A program made the translations under genes and the position numbers. From positions 1,054,001-1,118,000 of the forward strand of contig OZ240206.1 in assembly GCA_965197405.1 (NCBI GenBank): 64,000 nucleotides of DNA, read 5' to 3'. The stretch is from G965197405 sp965197405. GTDB lineage: Bacteria > Chloroflexota > Dehalococcoidia > Lucifugimonadales > JAGWBF01. The first letter of the stretch is position 1. The number at the start of each line of letters is the position of its first letter. This document shows, one piece after another, positions 34,125 to 41,566 of the stretch. The notes under the pieces were generated by a model. It worked only from the letters and a program-made list of their open reading frames with translations. It did not search any database and was not told where the DNA came from.

Positions 34125-34943
34125 ATGTCGCCAATCGCCTACATACCCCGTACCCGTGAGATGTACCCCGACTACCCCCCATACCGGTGGGTGGTAAACG
34201 AGGACGCTCCCTGGACGCCCCTCACCAAGCCCTTGAGCCGGTGCAAGGTAGCCCTCATCAGCTCGGGCGGGATACACCATATGGACCAGCCGCCCTTCCA
34301 CACCAGGGATGACACGTCCTACCGGAAGATTTCCAGGGACGTTGGCGTAGAGGAGCTTCGCGTATCCCACTTCGGGTACCGCACCGAGGACGCCGAGAAG
34401 GACCCTAACTGCGTCTTCCCGGTGGAGCGGATGCGAGAGTTGGAAGCCGAGGGAGTAATCGGCAAGCTAGCCGACCCCACCTACTCCTTCATAGGAGGCA
34501 TCTACTCGGCGCGCAGGGTGAGAGACGACCTAGTCCCGCCGCTCATCGAAGGTCTCAAGCAAAACAACGTTGACGCGCTCTACCTGGTGCCTGCCTGACC
34601 GGTGTGCCACCAGTCCGTTGGACTGATCGCCCGCGCAGCAGAGACGGCAGGAATCCCCACCGTCTCCATGACCTCTGCCCTGGACATCACCGAGGCGGTG
34701 AAGCCGCCCAGGTCGGTGTTCGTCAATTTCCCCCTGGGACACCAGACGGGGAAGCCCCACCAGCCCGAGCTACAGCGCAGCATCCTCCGGGACGCCTTCC
34801 ACGCGCTGGAGACCATAGCCACGCCGGGAACGATTGTCACCCTGCCCTACGCCTGGGACGATAAGGGCGATGGCTGGGAAGACCTGGAATATCGTCCCGG
34901 TTACCTCCTCCCATACAGCCGCACCGGGGCCGGCGTCACGTAG
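34125..34943 (+). CDS. Candidate selenoprotein, GrdB/PrdB-like (glycine/proline reductase B family), Sec at residue 158
   Basis: 272 residues if the TGA at 34596-34598 is read as selenocysteine. Before it: KVALISSGGIHHMDQPPFHT, FPVERMRELEAEGVIGKLAD and NNVDALYLVPA. After it in the same frame: PVCHQSVGLIARAAETAGIP and on to TAG at 34943. This matches the glycine/betaine/sarcosine/D-proline reductase selenoprotein B family, where a redox C-x-x-C or U-x-x-C sits exactly here (U-P-V-C). No PrdA or GrdA partner is nearby, so it is probably a stand-alone relative rather than part of a Stickland reductase. A hairpin follows the TGA with the spacing of a bacterial SECIS. The alternative is a pseudogene with a nonsense mutation. 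Confidence 0.82.
34611..34625 (+). promoter_or_regulatory. Candidate SECIS hairpin of the GrdB-like gene
   Basis: CAGTCC-GTT-GGACTG is a perfect 6-bp stem with a three-base loop, beginning 13 nt after the TGA, with the loop 18 nt after it. A G-U in the apical loop and this distance fit known bacterial SECIS elements. Confidence 0.7.
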
Positions 34944-34981
34944 GCCCCCCACACAGCCTTACGCGGAAGTGTTGGAGCATA

Positions 34982-36130
34982 TTGCAGAAGAAGTACGACG
35001 TGCTTATTGTAGGCGCGGGCCCTGCGGGAAGCACCCTTGCCTATCAGCTTGCCCAGCACGGGGTCAGCACACTGATACTGGAGCGGCATGTCCTGCCCAG
35101 GTACAAGACCTGAGGCGGCGGCGTAAACGAAAGGGCCGTTCGGCTCTTGGACTTCCCCATCGCCCCCGTGGTCGAGAAGATAATCCGCCAGTCCTGGATT
35201 ACCTACAAGCTCCGTGAGAGCTTCACCCGCAGCTTCGCCGAGACCTGCACCTACATGACCATGCGGGACAATCTGGACAACCTTCTTGCAGAGCGCGCCG
35301 TCTCCGCCGGGGCCACCCTCATGGACGGGTTCAAGGTCAACCATGTAGAGCTGGATAACGGCTCGGCCCGCGTCCTTGGCGAAAGGGATACCATTACCGG
35401 CAAGGTCCTGGTGGGGGCTGACGGGGCCAATAGCGTCGTAGCTCACCGGCTGGGGCTGCTCACGGAGGCGGAGATAGGTGTGGGCCTGGAGAGCGAGGTC
35501 TACCCGGAGCCTCAATACCTGGAGCCTTGGGCTTCCACCGCAAGCCTGGACTTCGGCACCATTCGCGGTGGATATATGTGGGTTTTCCCCAAAGAGGACC
35601 ACCTCTCCATTGGCGTGGGCGGGTTTGCGAGGGTCAGCGGGAAAATGCGCCCCATGCTGGACGAGTACCTCCAATTCCTCCGGCTTGGCGACTACCGGCA
35701 ACGCCTGACCAGGGGACACCGGCTCCCCCGCCGGAGGCGCGGCATGCCCATCCAGAAGGGCAACGCGCTGCTCATCGGCGATGCGGCGGGACTGTTGGAC
35801 TTCTGGACGGGCGAGGGCATCTATTACGCCTTGAGGAGCGCCCAGATAGCAACCCCCGTTATCTGCGACTATCTGGAGGGAAAGGCCGCCGGCCTCCGGC
35901 AGTACGAAGAGTCCATAGACAGGGACATGATGCCTGAGCTACACATCGCACGGACCCTGGCTAGGATAGGAGTCTGGTTCCCACGGCTGGGCTACACCCT
36001 GATGAAGAACTCCGACTGGGCTTGGAACGCGGGATGCCAGATACTCAGGGGCGAAAGGTCCTACTACGACGTCCGCGGAAAGATGGGGCGCTTCACCTTC
36101 CTCTTTGACCTTGCCGGCCTTGGCGTGTAG
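34982..36130 (+). CDS. Candidate selenoprotein, geranylgeranyl-reductase-like FAD enzyme, Sec at residue 44
   Basis: 382 residues if the TGA at 35111-35113 is selenocysteine. The frame starts at TTG 34982 after GGAG, with KKYDVLIVGAGPAGSTLAYQ (FAD-binding GAGPAG at 11-16), LERHVLPRYKT, then TGA, then GGGVNERAVRLLDFP. It continues through GKVLVGADGANSVVAHRLG and GNALLIGDAAGLLDFWTGEG to the TAG at 36130. Geranylgeranyl reductase-family proteins have a conserved cysteine in K-x-C-G-G-G precisely at the TGA. Such enzymes saturate isoprenoid chains with reduced flavin or ferredoxin. The gene follows the GrdB-like gene by 38 bases. A stem-loop follows the TGA. Confidence 0.82.
35132..35147 (+). promoter_or_regulatory. 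Candidate SECIS hairpin of the reductase gene
   Basis: AGGGCC-GTTC-GGCTCT is a 6-bp stem (one G-U pair) whose loop starts 24 nt after the TGA. The loop begins G-U-U, as in the hairpin of the gene just upstream. Confidence 0.65.
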
Positions 36131-36180
36131 CCCAGGGCTGCTGCATTCGGATTGCGTCCCTTCGTTATACCCGCGAGGCT

Positions 36181-36212
36181 TGTCCCCGTGGAAACGGGGA
36201 GCGGGAGTGACG
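36181..36212. repeat. REP-like hairpin remnant
   Basis: GTCCCCGTGGAAACGGGGA followed by GCGGGAGTGAC, the end of the palindrome family. It marks the boundary to the AT-richer segment on the right. Confidence 0.6.
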
Positions 36213-36331
36213 GCGGGGAAGTCCAGCGTGGAATAGCAGTCCTCTCGTCCGTCACGATTGCCTACTCGCCAACCAGGCACCAGTTTGATTTCTGCACTTG
36301 AGGATGTCTATGTTTACACGCCATGATTCCA

Positions 36332-36360
36332 TTGCATAAATTTGTATTATGTATTAAAAT
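36332..36360 (+). promoter_or_regulatory. Predicted promoter of the ATPase gene
   Basis: TTGCAT at 36332-36337, a 17-base spacer, TAAAAT at 36355-36360, in a strongly AT-rich leader. Confidence 0.65.
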
Positions 36361-36396
36361 TATTACATCACGTAATTTTAGTAAGGAGAATAATAA

Positions 36397-37608
36397 ATGA
36401 TAAACACAGGGTTTAGGAACCCTTTTAGACCTGGTGCCGGCCACATGCCTCCATATCTAGCAGGACGTGAAACGGAGAAGGCAGACTTCCGAAGACTGTT
36501 GGAACAAGATACCATCTTGGAAAATTTAATTCTGACAGGTCTCAGGGGCGTAGGTAAGACGGTCTTATTGGAGACCTTAAAGCCAATAGCTATCGAGTCC
36601 GGTTGGGTCTGGCTTGGGACTGATCTTTCTGAGTCAACGAGTGTATCCGAGGATACCCTGGCAATTCGACTGCTCACTGACCTATCGTCTGTGACTTCAA
36701 CGTTAGTTACCATTACGGAGAATGTTAAAGAGGCCGGTCTTACCGGGGCTACCGAAGAGATTACTCACTCATTGGACTTTGATGAACTCCGCCTAATTTG
36801 GGAAAAGACGCCTGGACTGTCTTCAGACAAACTCAAGGCCGTTCTCGAAATAGCATGGGATTGCCTCCAACCATTGGGCAAGCGAGGGATTATCTTTGCG
36901 TATGACGAAGCTCAGAACCTTGCAAACCACGCCGATAGGGACGAATTCCCCCTGTCCCTTCTATTGGACGTGTTTCAATCACTCCAAAGGAAAGGTCTGC
37001 CCTTAATGCTAGTCATGACCGGCTTGCCAACCCTGTTTCCAAAACTGGTCGAGGCACGAACTTTCGCAGAGCGAATGTTCCACATAATTACGTTGGACCG
37101 ACTCAACTGGGAAGACAGTAGAGATGCGATTACCAAGCCAATCAATGATGCGTCGTGGCCAGTGAAATTTAGAAAAGGGTCTGTAACAATTATCTATAAT
37201 GAGACTCTCGGCTACCCGTATTTCATCCAATATATGTGTCGAGAGATTTATGACGTTTGGGTGCTGAAGGCAGAGGCGGGTGAGCGAATGTCGCCCATAC
37301 CTGTGAAAAACATCATGCGGAAGCTGGACAGGGATTTCTTCGCTGGCAGATGGGCACGAGCGACCGACAGACAACGAGACCTGTTGATGGTCATTGCTCG
37401 ACTGGACACTGCTTCTACGGAATTCACTGTCCAGGAAATCGTTGAGAAGTCGAGGGTGGTTTTGGAGAGGCCATTTGGAAACAGCCAGGTTAGCCAGATG
37501 TTGGCATCGCTAAGCTATGCTGGGCTGGTTTACAAAAACAGATGGGGAAAATACTCGCTGGCAGTGCCTCTATTGGACCAATTCATCCTGAGGCAAGTCA
37601 CAGTTTAG
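36397..37608 (+). CDS. AAA/STAND-type ATPase with winged-helix C terminus
   Basis: A 403-residue P-loop ATPase of the ORC1/Cdc6-like or AAA_16 group. Walker A is LTGLRGVGKTVLLETL near residues 47-62, Walker B IIFAYDEAQNLAN near 168-180, then a sensor-1-like LVMTGLPTLFPKL. The C-terminal ~100 residues (DRQRDLLMVIARLDTASTEF to YSLAVPLLDQFIL) look like a winged helix. Codon use and base composition are visibly AT-richer than its neighbours, and it has its own promoter and AAGGAG site, suggesting recent acquisition. No partner nuclease or effector is adjacent, so a defence role would be speculation. Confidence 0.85.
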   Translation: MINTGFRNPFRPGAGHMPPYLAGRETEKADFRRLLEQDTILENLILTGLRGVGKTVLLETLKPIAIESGWVWLGTDLSESTSVSEDTLAIRLLTDLSSVTSTLVTITENVKEAGLTGATEEITHSLDFDELRLIWEKTPGLSSDKLKAVLEIAWDCLQPLGKRGIIFAYDEAQNLANHADRDEFPLSLLLDVFQSLQRKGLPLMLVMTGLPTLFPKLVEARTFAERMFHIITLDRLNWEDSRDAITKPINDASWPVKFRKGSVTIIYNETLGYPYFIQYMCREIYDVWVLKAEAGERMSPIPVKNIMRKLDRDFFAGRWARATDRQRDLLMVIARLDTASTEFTVQEIVEKSRVVLERPFGNSQVSQMLASLSYAGLVYKNRWGKYSLAVPLLDQFILRQVTV

Positions 37609-37698
37609 CTTTCTGTCTCAGGAGATGCCAGCTTTTACATTGTCTGTTTTCCATACGGGCGCGAGTATTGCCGGGAGGCAGGACCTTAAATACCGCAC

Positions 37699-38604
37699 TC
37701 ATACCGTAGCCGGTAGGGGATGCTCGCCCTCCAGGACGTGCAGAAAGGCCCGCTGGGCCGGTGAGAGGTGCTTTTCCTTCAGGTAAACCAGGCTCAGGGG
37801 TCTCCTGCAACTCCAGTCACTCACGTCGAGCACCCGGAGAAGCCCCGCCTTCACCTCTGCCCCGATGCCAAAGCGGGAGATTACCCCTACCCCCACACCA
37901 GCCTCTGCTGCCAGCTTCACCGCTTGATTGCTCCCCAACTCTATGGCGATCCTGGGCTGAATACCCAGGTGAGCGAAGCACTCCTCCGCCGTCTTTCTGG
38001 TGGCGGACCCCTGCTCTCTGATTACCAGGCCCTCCTCCTCCACCTCCGAAAGGGGCAGTCTACTCCGGTTTGCGAGAGGGTGGTCCGGGCCGGCCACCAA
38101 CACGATTTCGTCCATCACGTAGGTGGACATCTCCAGCTCGTCGGCCCTGCTCTCCGGCCTGCTGCCAATCATTCCCAGGTCAAGCTCTCTCCGGAGTATC
38201 TGGTTGACTATCGAGCGGGTATTGGAGATTTTTAGCTCCACCTGCACACCGGGATAGTGCTGCCGGAAGCGTCCGATGGCCACCGGCAAGATATACTCGC
38301 CCGGGGTGGTGCTGGCGCCCAGGACCAGGTGGCCCGTACCGAGTCCCTGTATATCCTGAATGGCCTCCTGCATTTCCGAGGAGAGGGAGAAGATGCGATG
38401 AGCATAGCTATACACCGTTTCACCCACCTTGGTGAGCTGAAGCCCCCTGGCCTTGCGGTGGACCAGGGCTATACCCAGGGTCTTTTCCAACTCCTGCACC
38501 TGGATGGATACGGCGGGCTGGCTTATATCCAGGGCCTCGGCGGCCCGGGAGAAGCTCTTGTGCCTGGCCACAGCATAGAATATGCGGAGCTGGTGGAAGT
38601 TCAG
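37699..38604 (-). CDS. LysR-family transcriptional regulator
   Basis: About 301 residues. The N-terminal helix-turn-helix (FHQLRIFYAVARHKSFSRAA, ALDISQPAVSIQVQELEKTL) is complete only if translation begins upstream of GTG 38571. In that frame the best candidate is CTG at 38604 (L-N-F-H-Q-L), since an in-frame stop lies further up and no ATG, GTG or TTG is available. The effector domain has LVLGASTTPGEYILPVAIGR and DLGMIGSRPE, most like CbbR/CysL-type regulators. It follows the CMD gene on the same strand. It may control the CMD/lyase genes upstream. Confidence 0.88.
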   Translation of the reverse strand: MNFHQLRIFYAVARHKSFSRAAEALDISQPAVSIQVQELEKTLGIALVHRKARGLQLTKVGETVYSYAHRIFSLSSEMQEAIQDIQGLGTGHLVLGASTTPGEYILPVAIGRFRQHYPGVQVELKISNTRSIVNQILRRELDLGMIGSRPESRADELEMSTYVMDEIVLVAGPDHPLANRSRLPLSEVEEEGLVIREQGSATRKTAEECFAHLGIQPRIAIELGSNQAVKLAAEAGVGVGVISRFGIGAEVKAGLLRVLDVSDWSCRRPLSLVYLKEKHLSPAQRAFLHVLEGEHPLPATV

Positions 38605-38677
38605 TTCAGTATCCGTGTCCCCTCCAGGTCCTGGCGGATGGTCCGATATTCAGGTGACAATGGGTATTTTCATAGCA

Positions 38678-39226
38678 TCACAGCGGTAGCTCAGGGGTCA
38701 TCCCGGGGGCCAGGTCCACCTCGAAGGTCTGGAGGAGATAGCCCAGCATCAGGTAGTAGCTTATGAGACCCGTCAGGTCCACCAACCACTCGACACCAAA
38801 GCGGTCTTTGACGGCGTTGAAGGTGGCGTCGCTAATCTTGCGGTCCCGGACCATCTCCTGCGTATAGCGCACGACCAGATCCTCGTCCCCTGAGAGGCCC
38901 TGGGGCGCCGTCCCCTGGGCGATAGCGCGTATAGTGTCTTCAGAGACCCCATCCTGGCGGGCGCCGCGGGCGTGGGCGCTGAACACGAACTGGTCGTTAA
39001 TCTCCCGCGCCGTGGCCATGATGCTCACCCGTCGCAGGGGATTGGAGAGAAGACTCCGGTTGGGGAAGTATTCGTTTATGGCATTTATGCTGTCCGCCAT
39101 CTCGGGTCTGTAGAGAAGGTGGCCGTAGAGGTCATCCAGGCGACCTCTTATCTCGACGGTCTCATCGAAATAGGGTTGGTCTTCGGGCTTGATTTGCTCC
39201 CTGGTGACGTTGGGCAGTCGTGCCAT
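38678..39226 (-). CDS. Carboxymuconolactone decarboxylase-like (CMD) protein, paralogue
   Basis: 182 residues, close paralogue of the protein at 12985-13536. Both begin MARLP-V-REQ-KPE and share GTAPQGLSGDE, ATFNAVKDRFGVE and a C terminus ending PELPL. It also has VSIMATAREINDQFVFSAHA across the active-site-like region and no CxxC. The ATG at 39226 has AAGGAGGCAG upstream; the longer frame to 39412 was trimmed. It lies between an isocitrate lyase/PEP mutase-like gene and a LysR regulator on one strand, a likely operon. Confidence 0.88.
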   Translation of the reverse strand: MARLPNVTREQIKPEDQPYFDETVEIRGRLDDLYGHLLYRPEMADSINAINEYFPNRSLLSNPLRRVSIMATAREINDQFVFSAHARGARQDGVSEDTIRAIAQGTAPQGLSGDEDLVVRYTQEMVRDRKISDATFNAVKDRFGVEWLVDLTGLISYYLMLGYLLQTFEVDLAPGMTPELPL

Positions 39227-39284
39227 CCTGCTGCCTCCTTGATACTTTAATTCTTGGAAAGGGGGATAGCTCCAGGGACAGGCC

Positions 39285-40178
39285 CTAGTGCGCCCCTGCC
39301 CGGTCCTGGTACTCCCGCTCGGTAGTCTGCGCCTCCACCTGGTAGTATTCGGGCAAGCTGATAAGCTCCTCCACCCTGGCTCTCCTCTCTGCCATGTCTT
39401 GAGCGTTGACACCCGTCAAGCCCGTATCTCTGAGGTTCCGGTAGGCGTCCTGGATCGCGGTGGCAGCCACGACGATGGAGGTAACGGCATAGATGACAAT
39501 CTGGTAGCCCAGGTCCTGGTATTCCTTCACGGAGATGTCGTCGGCCCCGGCTATGACCAGGAGCGGCACATCAGGCACCTCACCGCGGAAGTGGGCCAGG
39601 TCCTCCTTCTCCCGGACACCGCGAGGCATAATCACGTCCACGCCCAGGTCCCTGAGAGCGCGGCCCCGACGCACAGCCTCTTCCATCGAGCCTTCCACGG
39701 CGGAAAAGGCGTCGGTGCGCCCGATGATTAGGAAGTCCTCGTCCCGGCGCGCTTGGAGCGCATACTGCATCTTCTGCAAGAACTCGTCTATCGGCGTGAT
39801 GTGCTCAAGGCCCATGTGGTAGGAGGCGCGCTTGGGGTAGACCTGGTCCTCTATGTGCATCCCCGCCAGCCCCGCGTCCTCATAGGCTTTGACGGACCTC
39901 ATGGTGTGGACGGGGTCCCCGTAGCCGGCGCCGGCGTCGCAAATGACCGGCAGGCTGACGGCCCCGGCCACCTTCCGCGCTACCTCCACCTGCTCTGTCA
40001 TAGTCATGAGGGGCTCCGTAACGGCCAGGTGCGCCCCGGAAATGTAGCCGCCGGTGTAGACGGCGGGAAAACCCAGGGATTCCACTATCCGGGCGCTGAT
40101 GGGGTCGTAAGCTCCGGGAGCGACCACGCCCTCTCCCCTGTTTAGCCTGGCCCTCAGACCACTTCTCACCGATGGCAT
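39285..40178 (-). CDS. Isocitrate lyase / PEP mutase superfamily enzyme
   Basis: A 297-residue TIM-barrel enzyme of the carboxyvinyl-carboxyphosphonate phosphorylmutase or methylisocitrate lyase group. Signatures are GVVAPGAYDPISARIVESLG, FPAVYTGGYISGAHL, LPVICDAGAGYGDP near residue 80 with the metal-binding Asp, and MHIEDQVYPKRASYH near 108. The loop that carries KRCG in isocitrate lyases reads PKRASYH here, lacking the cysteine, so an oxaloacetate hydrolase-like or lyase-type activity is more likely than true isocitrate lyase. The ATG at 40178 has AAGGAGGTG upstream. It is first gene of the CMD/LysR run. Confidence 0.88.
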   Translation of the reverse strand: MPSVRSGLRARLNRGEGVVAPGAYDPISARIVESLGFPAVYTGGYISGAHLAVTEPLMTMTEQVEVARKVAGAVSLPVICDAGAGYGDPVHTMRSVKAYEDAGLAGMHIEDQVYPKRASYHMGLEHITPIDEFLQKMQYALQARRDEDFLIIGRTDAFSAVEGSMEEAVRRGRALRDLGVDVIMPRGVREKEDLAHFRGEVPDVPLLVIAGADDISVKEYQDLGYQIVIYAVTSIVVAATAIQDAYRNLRDTGLTGVNAQDMAERRARVEELISLPEYYQVEAQTTEREYQDRAGAH

Positions 40179-40301
40179 ATCCCACCTCCTTGGCTTCACG
40201 GTTTCTCTCCGCGTTGAGCTTATCATATTTTGGCCCCGCAGCAGTGTCAAGCACGAATACACGAATAGAGGGACGCCAACGCCCGGCAAGGTCATTCAAT
40301 T

Positions 40302-40503
40302 GTCACCCCGAGCGGAGCGAGGGGTCTAAAGTTCTGGCTGACCGTGCTGTTGTTCTGGCCGGTAATGCCTTGATTCCGGTTTTTGTTAGGCGCCATTTTT
40401 GGATTCCTCGCTGCGCTCGGAATGACATAGGAGGGATGGCGAATGACATGATGCACGGGACGACGCGGAGGAAACTCAACCACCCGGATGGAAACGTTAC
40501 GCT
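40302..40503. repeat. MITE-like element, inner module A inverted, plus TTGAGTTTCCTC arm
   Basis: The inner module at 40302-40426 is the inverse of that at 16127-16256: GTCACCCCGAGCGGAGCGAG, then TCTAAAG, and later CGCTGCGCTCGGAATGAC. From 40440 comes the inverse of the left arm found at 1157 and 18511. It fills most of the 40179-40612 gap. Confidence 0.75.
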
Positions 40504-40517
40504 GAGAGGATAACCCC

Positions 40518-40546
40518 TTGCAAGGCTGGCTGTTGATTGCTAGACT
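40518..40546 (+). promoter_or_regulatory. Predicted promoter of the ornithine cyclodeaminase-like gene
   Basis: TTGCAA at 40518-40523, a 17-base spacer, TAGACT at 40541-40546. The expected transcription start is at the beginning of the 15-bp tandem repeats. Confidence 0.7.
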
Positions 40547-40552
40547 ATCGAA

Positions 40553-40597
40553 ACGCATTTTGCCCGAACGTATTTTGCCGGGACGTATTTTGAATGT
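40553..40597 (+). repeat. Three 15-bp tandem repeats in the leader
   Basis: ACGCATTTTGCCCGA, ACGTATTTTGCCGGG and ACGTATTTTGAATGT follow each other without gaps between promoter and ribosome-binding site (GGAGG, 40598-40602). They could be an operator array or leader structure; not seen elsewhere in the window. Confidence 0.8.
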
Positions 40598-40612
40598 GGA
40601 GGACCCCTCAGA

Positions 40613-41566
40613 ATGGCGCTGTTTCTGCGAGACGAGGACGTCAGAGCGACCGTCGGCATGGACGATATGCTGGAAGCCATCGAGGAGATGCAACACCACT
40701 ACGGTCTGGGTGAAGCCTCGAACCTGGGAAGAAGGAAAATCATCGCCGGCAGCGGCCTGCTATCGGTCATGGGCGGTGGCCTCTACTATAAAGGCGTTTT
40801 TGGGGTCAAGACCTATACCGTCATTTCGGGCAGGTACTCCTTCCACATCACCCTTTACGATACCGCCACCGGACATCTCGTCGCCTTTCTCCAGGCCAAC
40901 CGGCTGGGGCAGTTGCGGACTGGCGCTACCACCGGGGTGACTGCCAAATATCTAGCCAGGGAAGGTGCGGGGGTAGTGGGCATACTTGGCACCGGCTACC
41001 AGGCCCCCACCCAGCTTGAGGCGCTGTGTAAAGTGCTGAATGTGAGCAGGGTCAAGGCCTACAGCAGGACCCCGGAAAGGTGCAAGCAGTTTGCCCAGGG
41101 CGTCTCTCACAGCCTGGGTGTAGAGGTTGTCCCCGCGGAGAGCAACCAGGAAGTTGTGGAGGGCAGCGACGTGGTGGTCTGCATCACCAACTCCCAGGAG
41201 CCGGTGCTGGACGGCGCTTGGCTTGCGCCGGGGGCCACCCTGGTGAGCGCCGGCCCCACCACCTGGCGGGCGCGGGAGGTGGACGACGCCTCCCTGGGGC
41301 GCAGCTCGAGGATAGTCGTGGACTCCCTCGACCAGGCCCCCATCGAGGCGGGAGAGCTGGCAAGTGCGGTGGATAGAGGGGTTATCCGGTGGAGCCAGCT
41401 TGTGGAGCTGCGTCACGTAGTGGCCGGTCTGGTCCCCGGCAGGCGGAACCAGGATGAGAATATCTATGCCAAGGTCATGGGCACCGGCATCGCCGACGTG
41501 GCCGCCGCCAGGTTGGCGTACGATTTGGCAAGAGAGAAGGGCGTTGGAACGGAGATGGAGTTCTAA
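40613..41566 (+). CDS. Ornithine cyclodeaminase / mu-crystallin family protein
   Basis: A 317-residue NAD(P)-binding enzyme of the ornithine cyclodeaminase, alanine dehydrogenase and ketimine reductase family. It shows GLYYKGVFGVKTYTVI near residue 60, FLQANRLGQLRTGATTGVTA near 95-114, the Rossmann motif VGILGTGYQAPTQLEAL near 125, and SDVVVCITNSQEPVL near 184. Substrate-specificity residues cannot be judged confidently. It ends convergently with the P-loop/DRTGG gene, and the stop codons overlap (41563-41566). Its leader has a promoter and tandem repeats, suggesting regulation. Confidence 0.9.
   Translation: MALFLRDEDVRATVGMDDMLEAIEEMQHHYGLGEASNLGRRKIIAGSGLLSVMGGGLYYKGVFGVKTYTVISGRYSFHITLYDTATGHLVAFLQANRLGQLRTGATTGVTAKYLAREGAGVVGILGTGYQAPTQLEALCKVLNVSRVKAYSRTPERCKQFAQGVSHSLGVEVVPAESNQEVVEGSDVVVCITNSQEPVLDGAWLAPGATLVSAGPTTWRAREVDDASLGRSSRIVVDSLDQAPIEAGELASAVDRGVIRWSQLVELRHVVAGLVPGRRNQDENIYAKVMGTGIADVAAARLAYDLAREKGVGTEMEF

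Noticed and set aside
34596..34598. In-frame TGA as a simple nonsense mutation or sequencing error
   Set aside because: Three separate TGA codons in the window fall at conserved redox-cysteine positions and have SECIS-like hairpins, while the downstream halves show no decay. Error remains possible for any single one.
40302..40513. 113-codon frame with S-S-L-R-S-E-like endings, and similar short frames near 1246, 48128 and 53347
   Set aside because: These are translations of the MITE modules, recurring in several frames and places; not genes.
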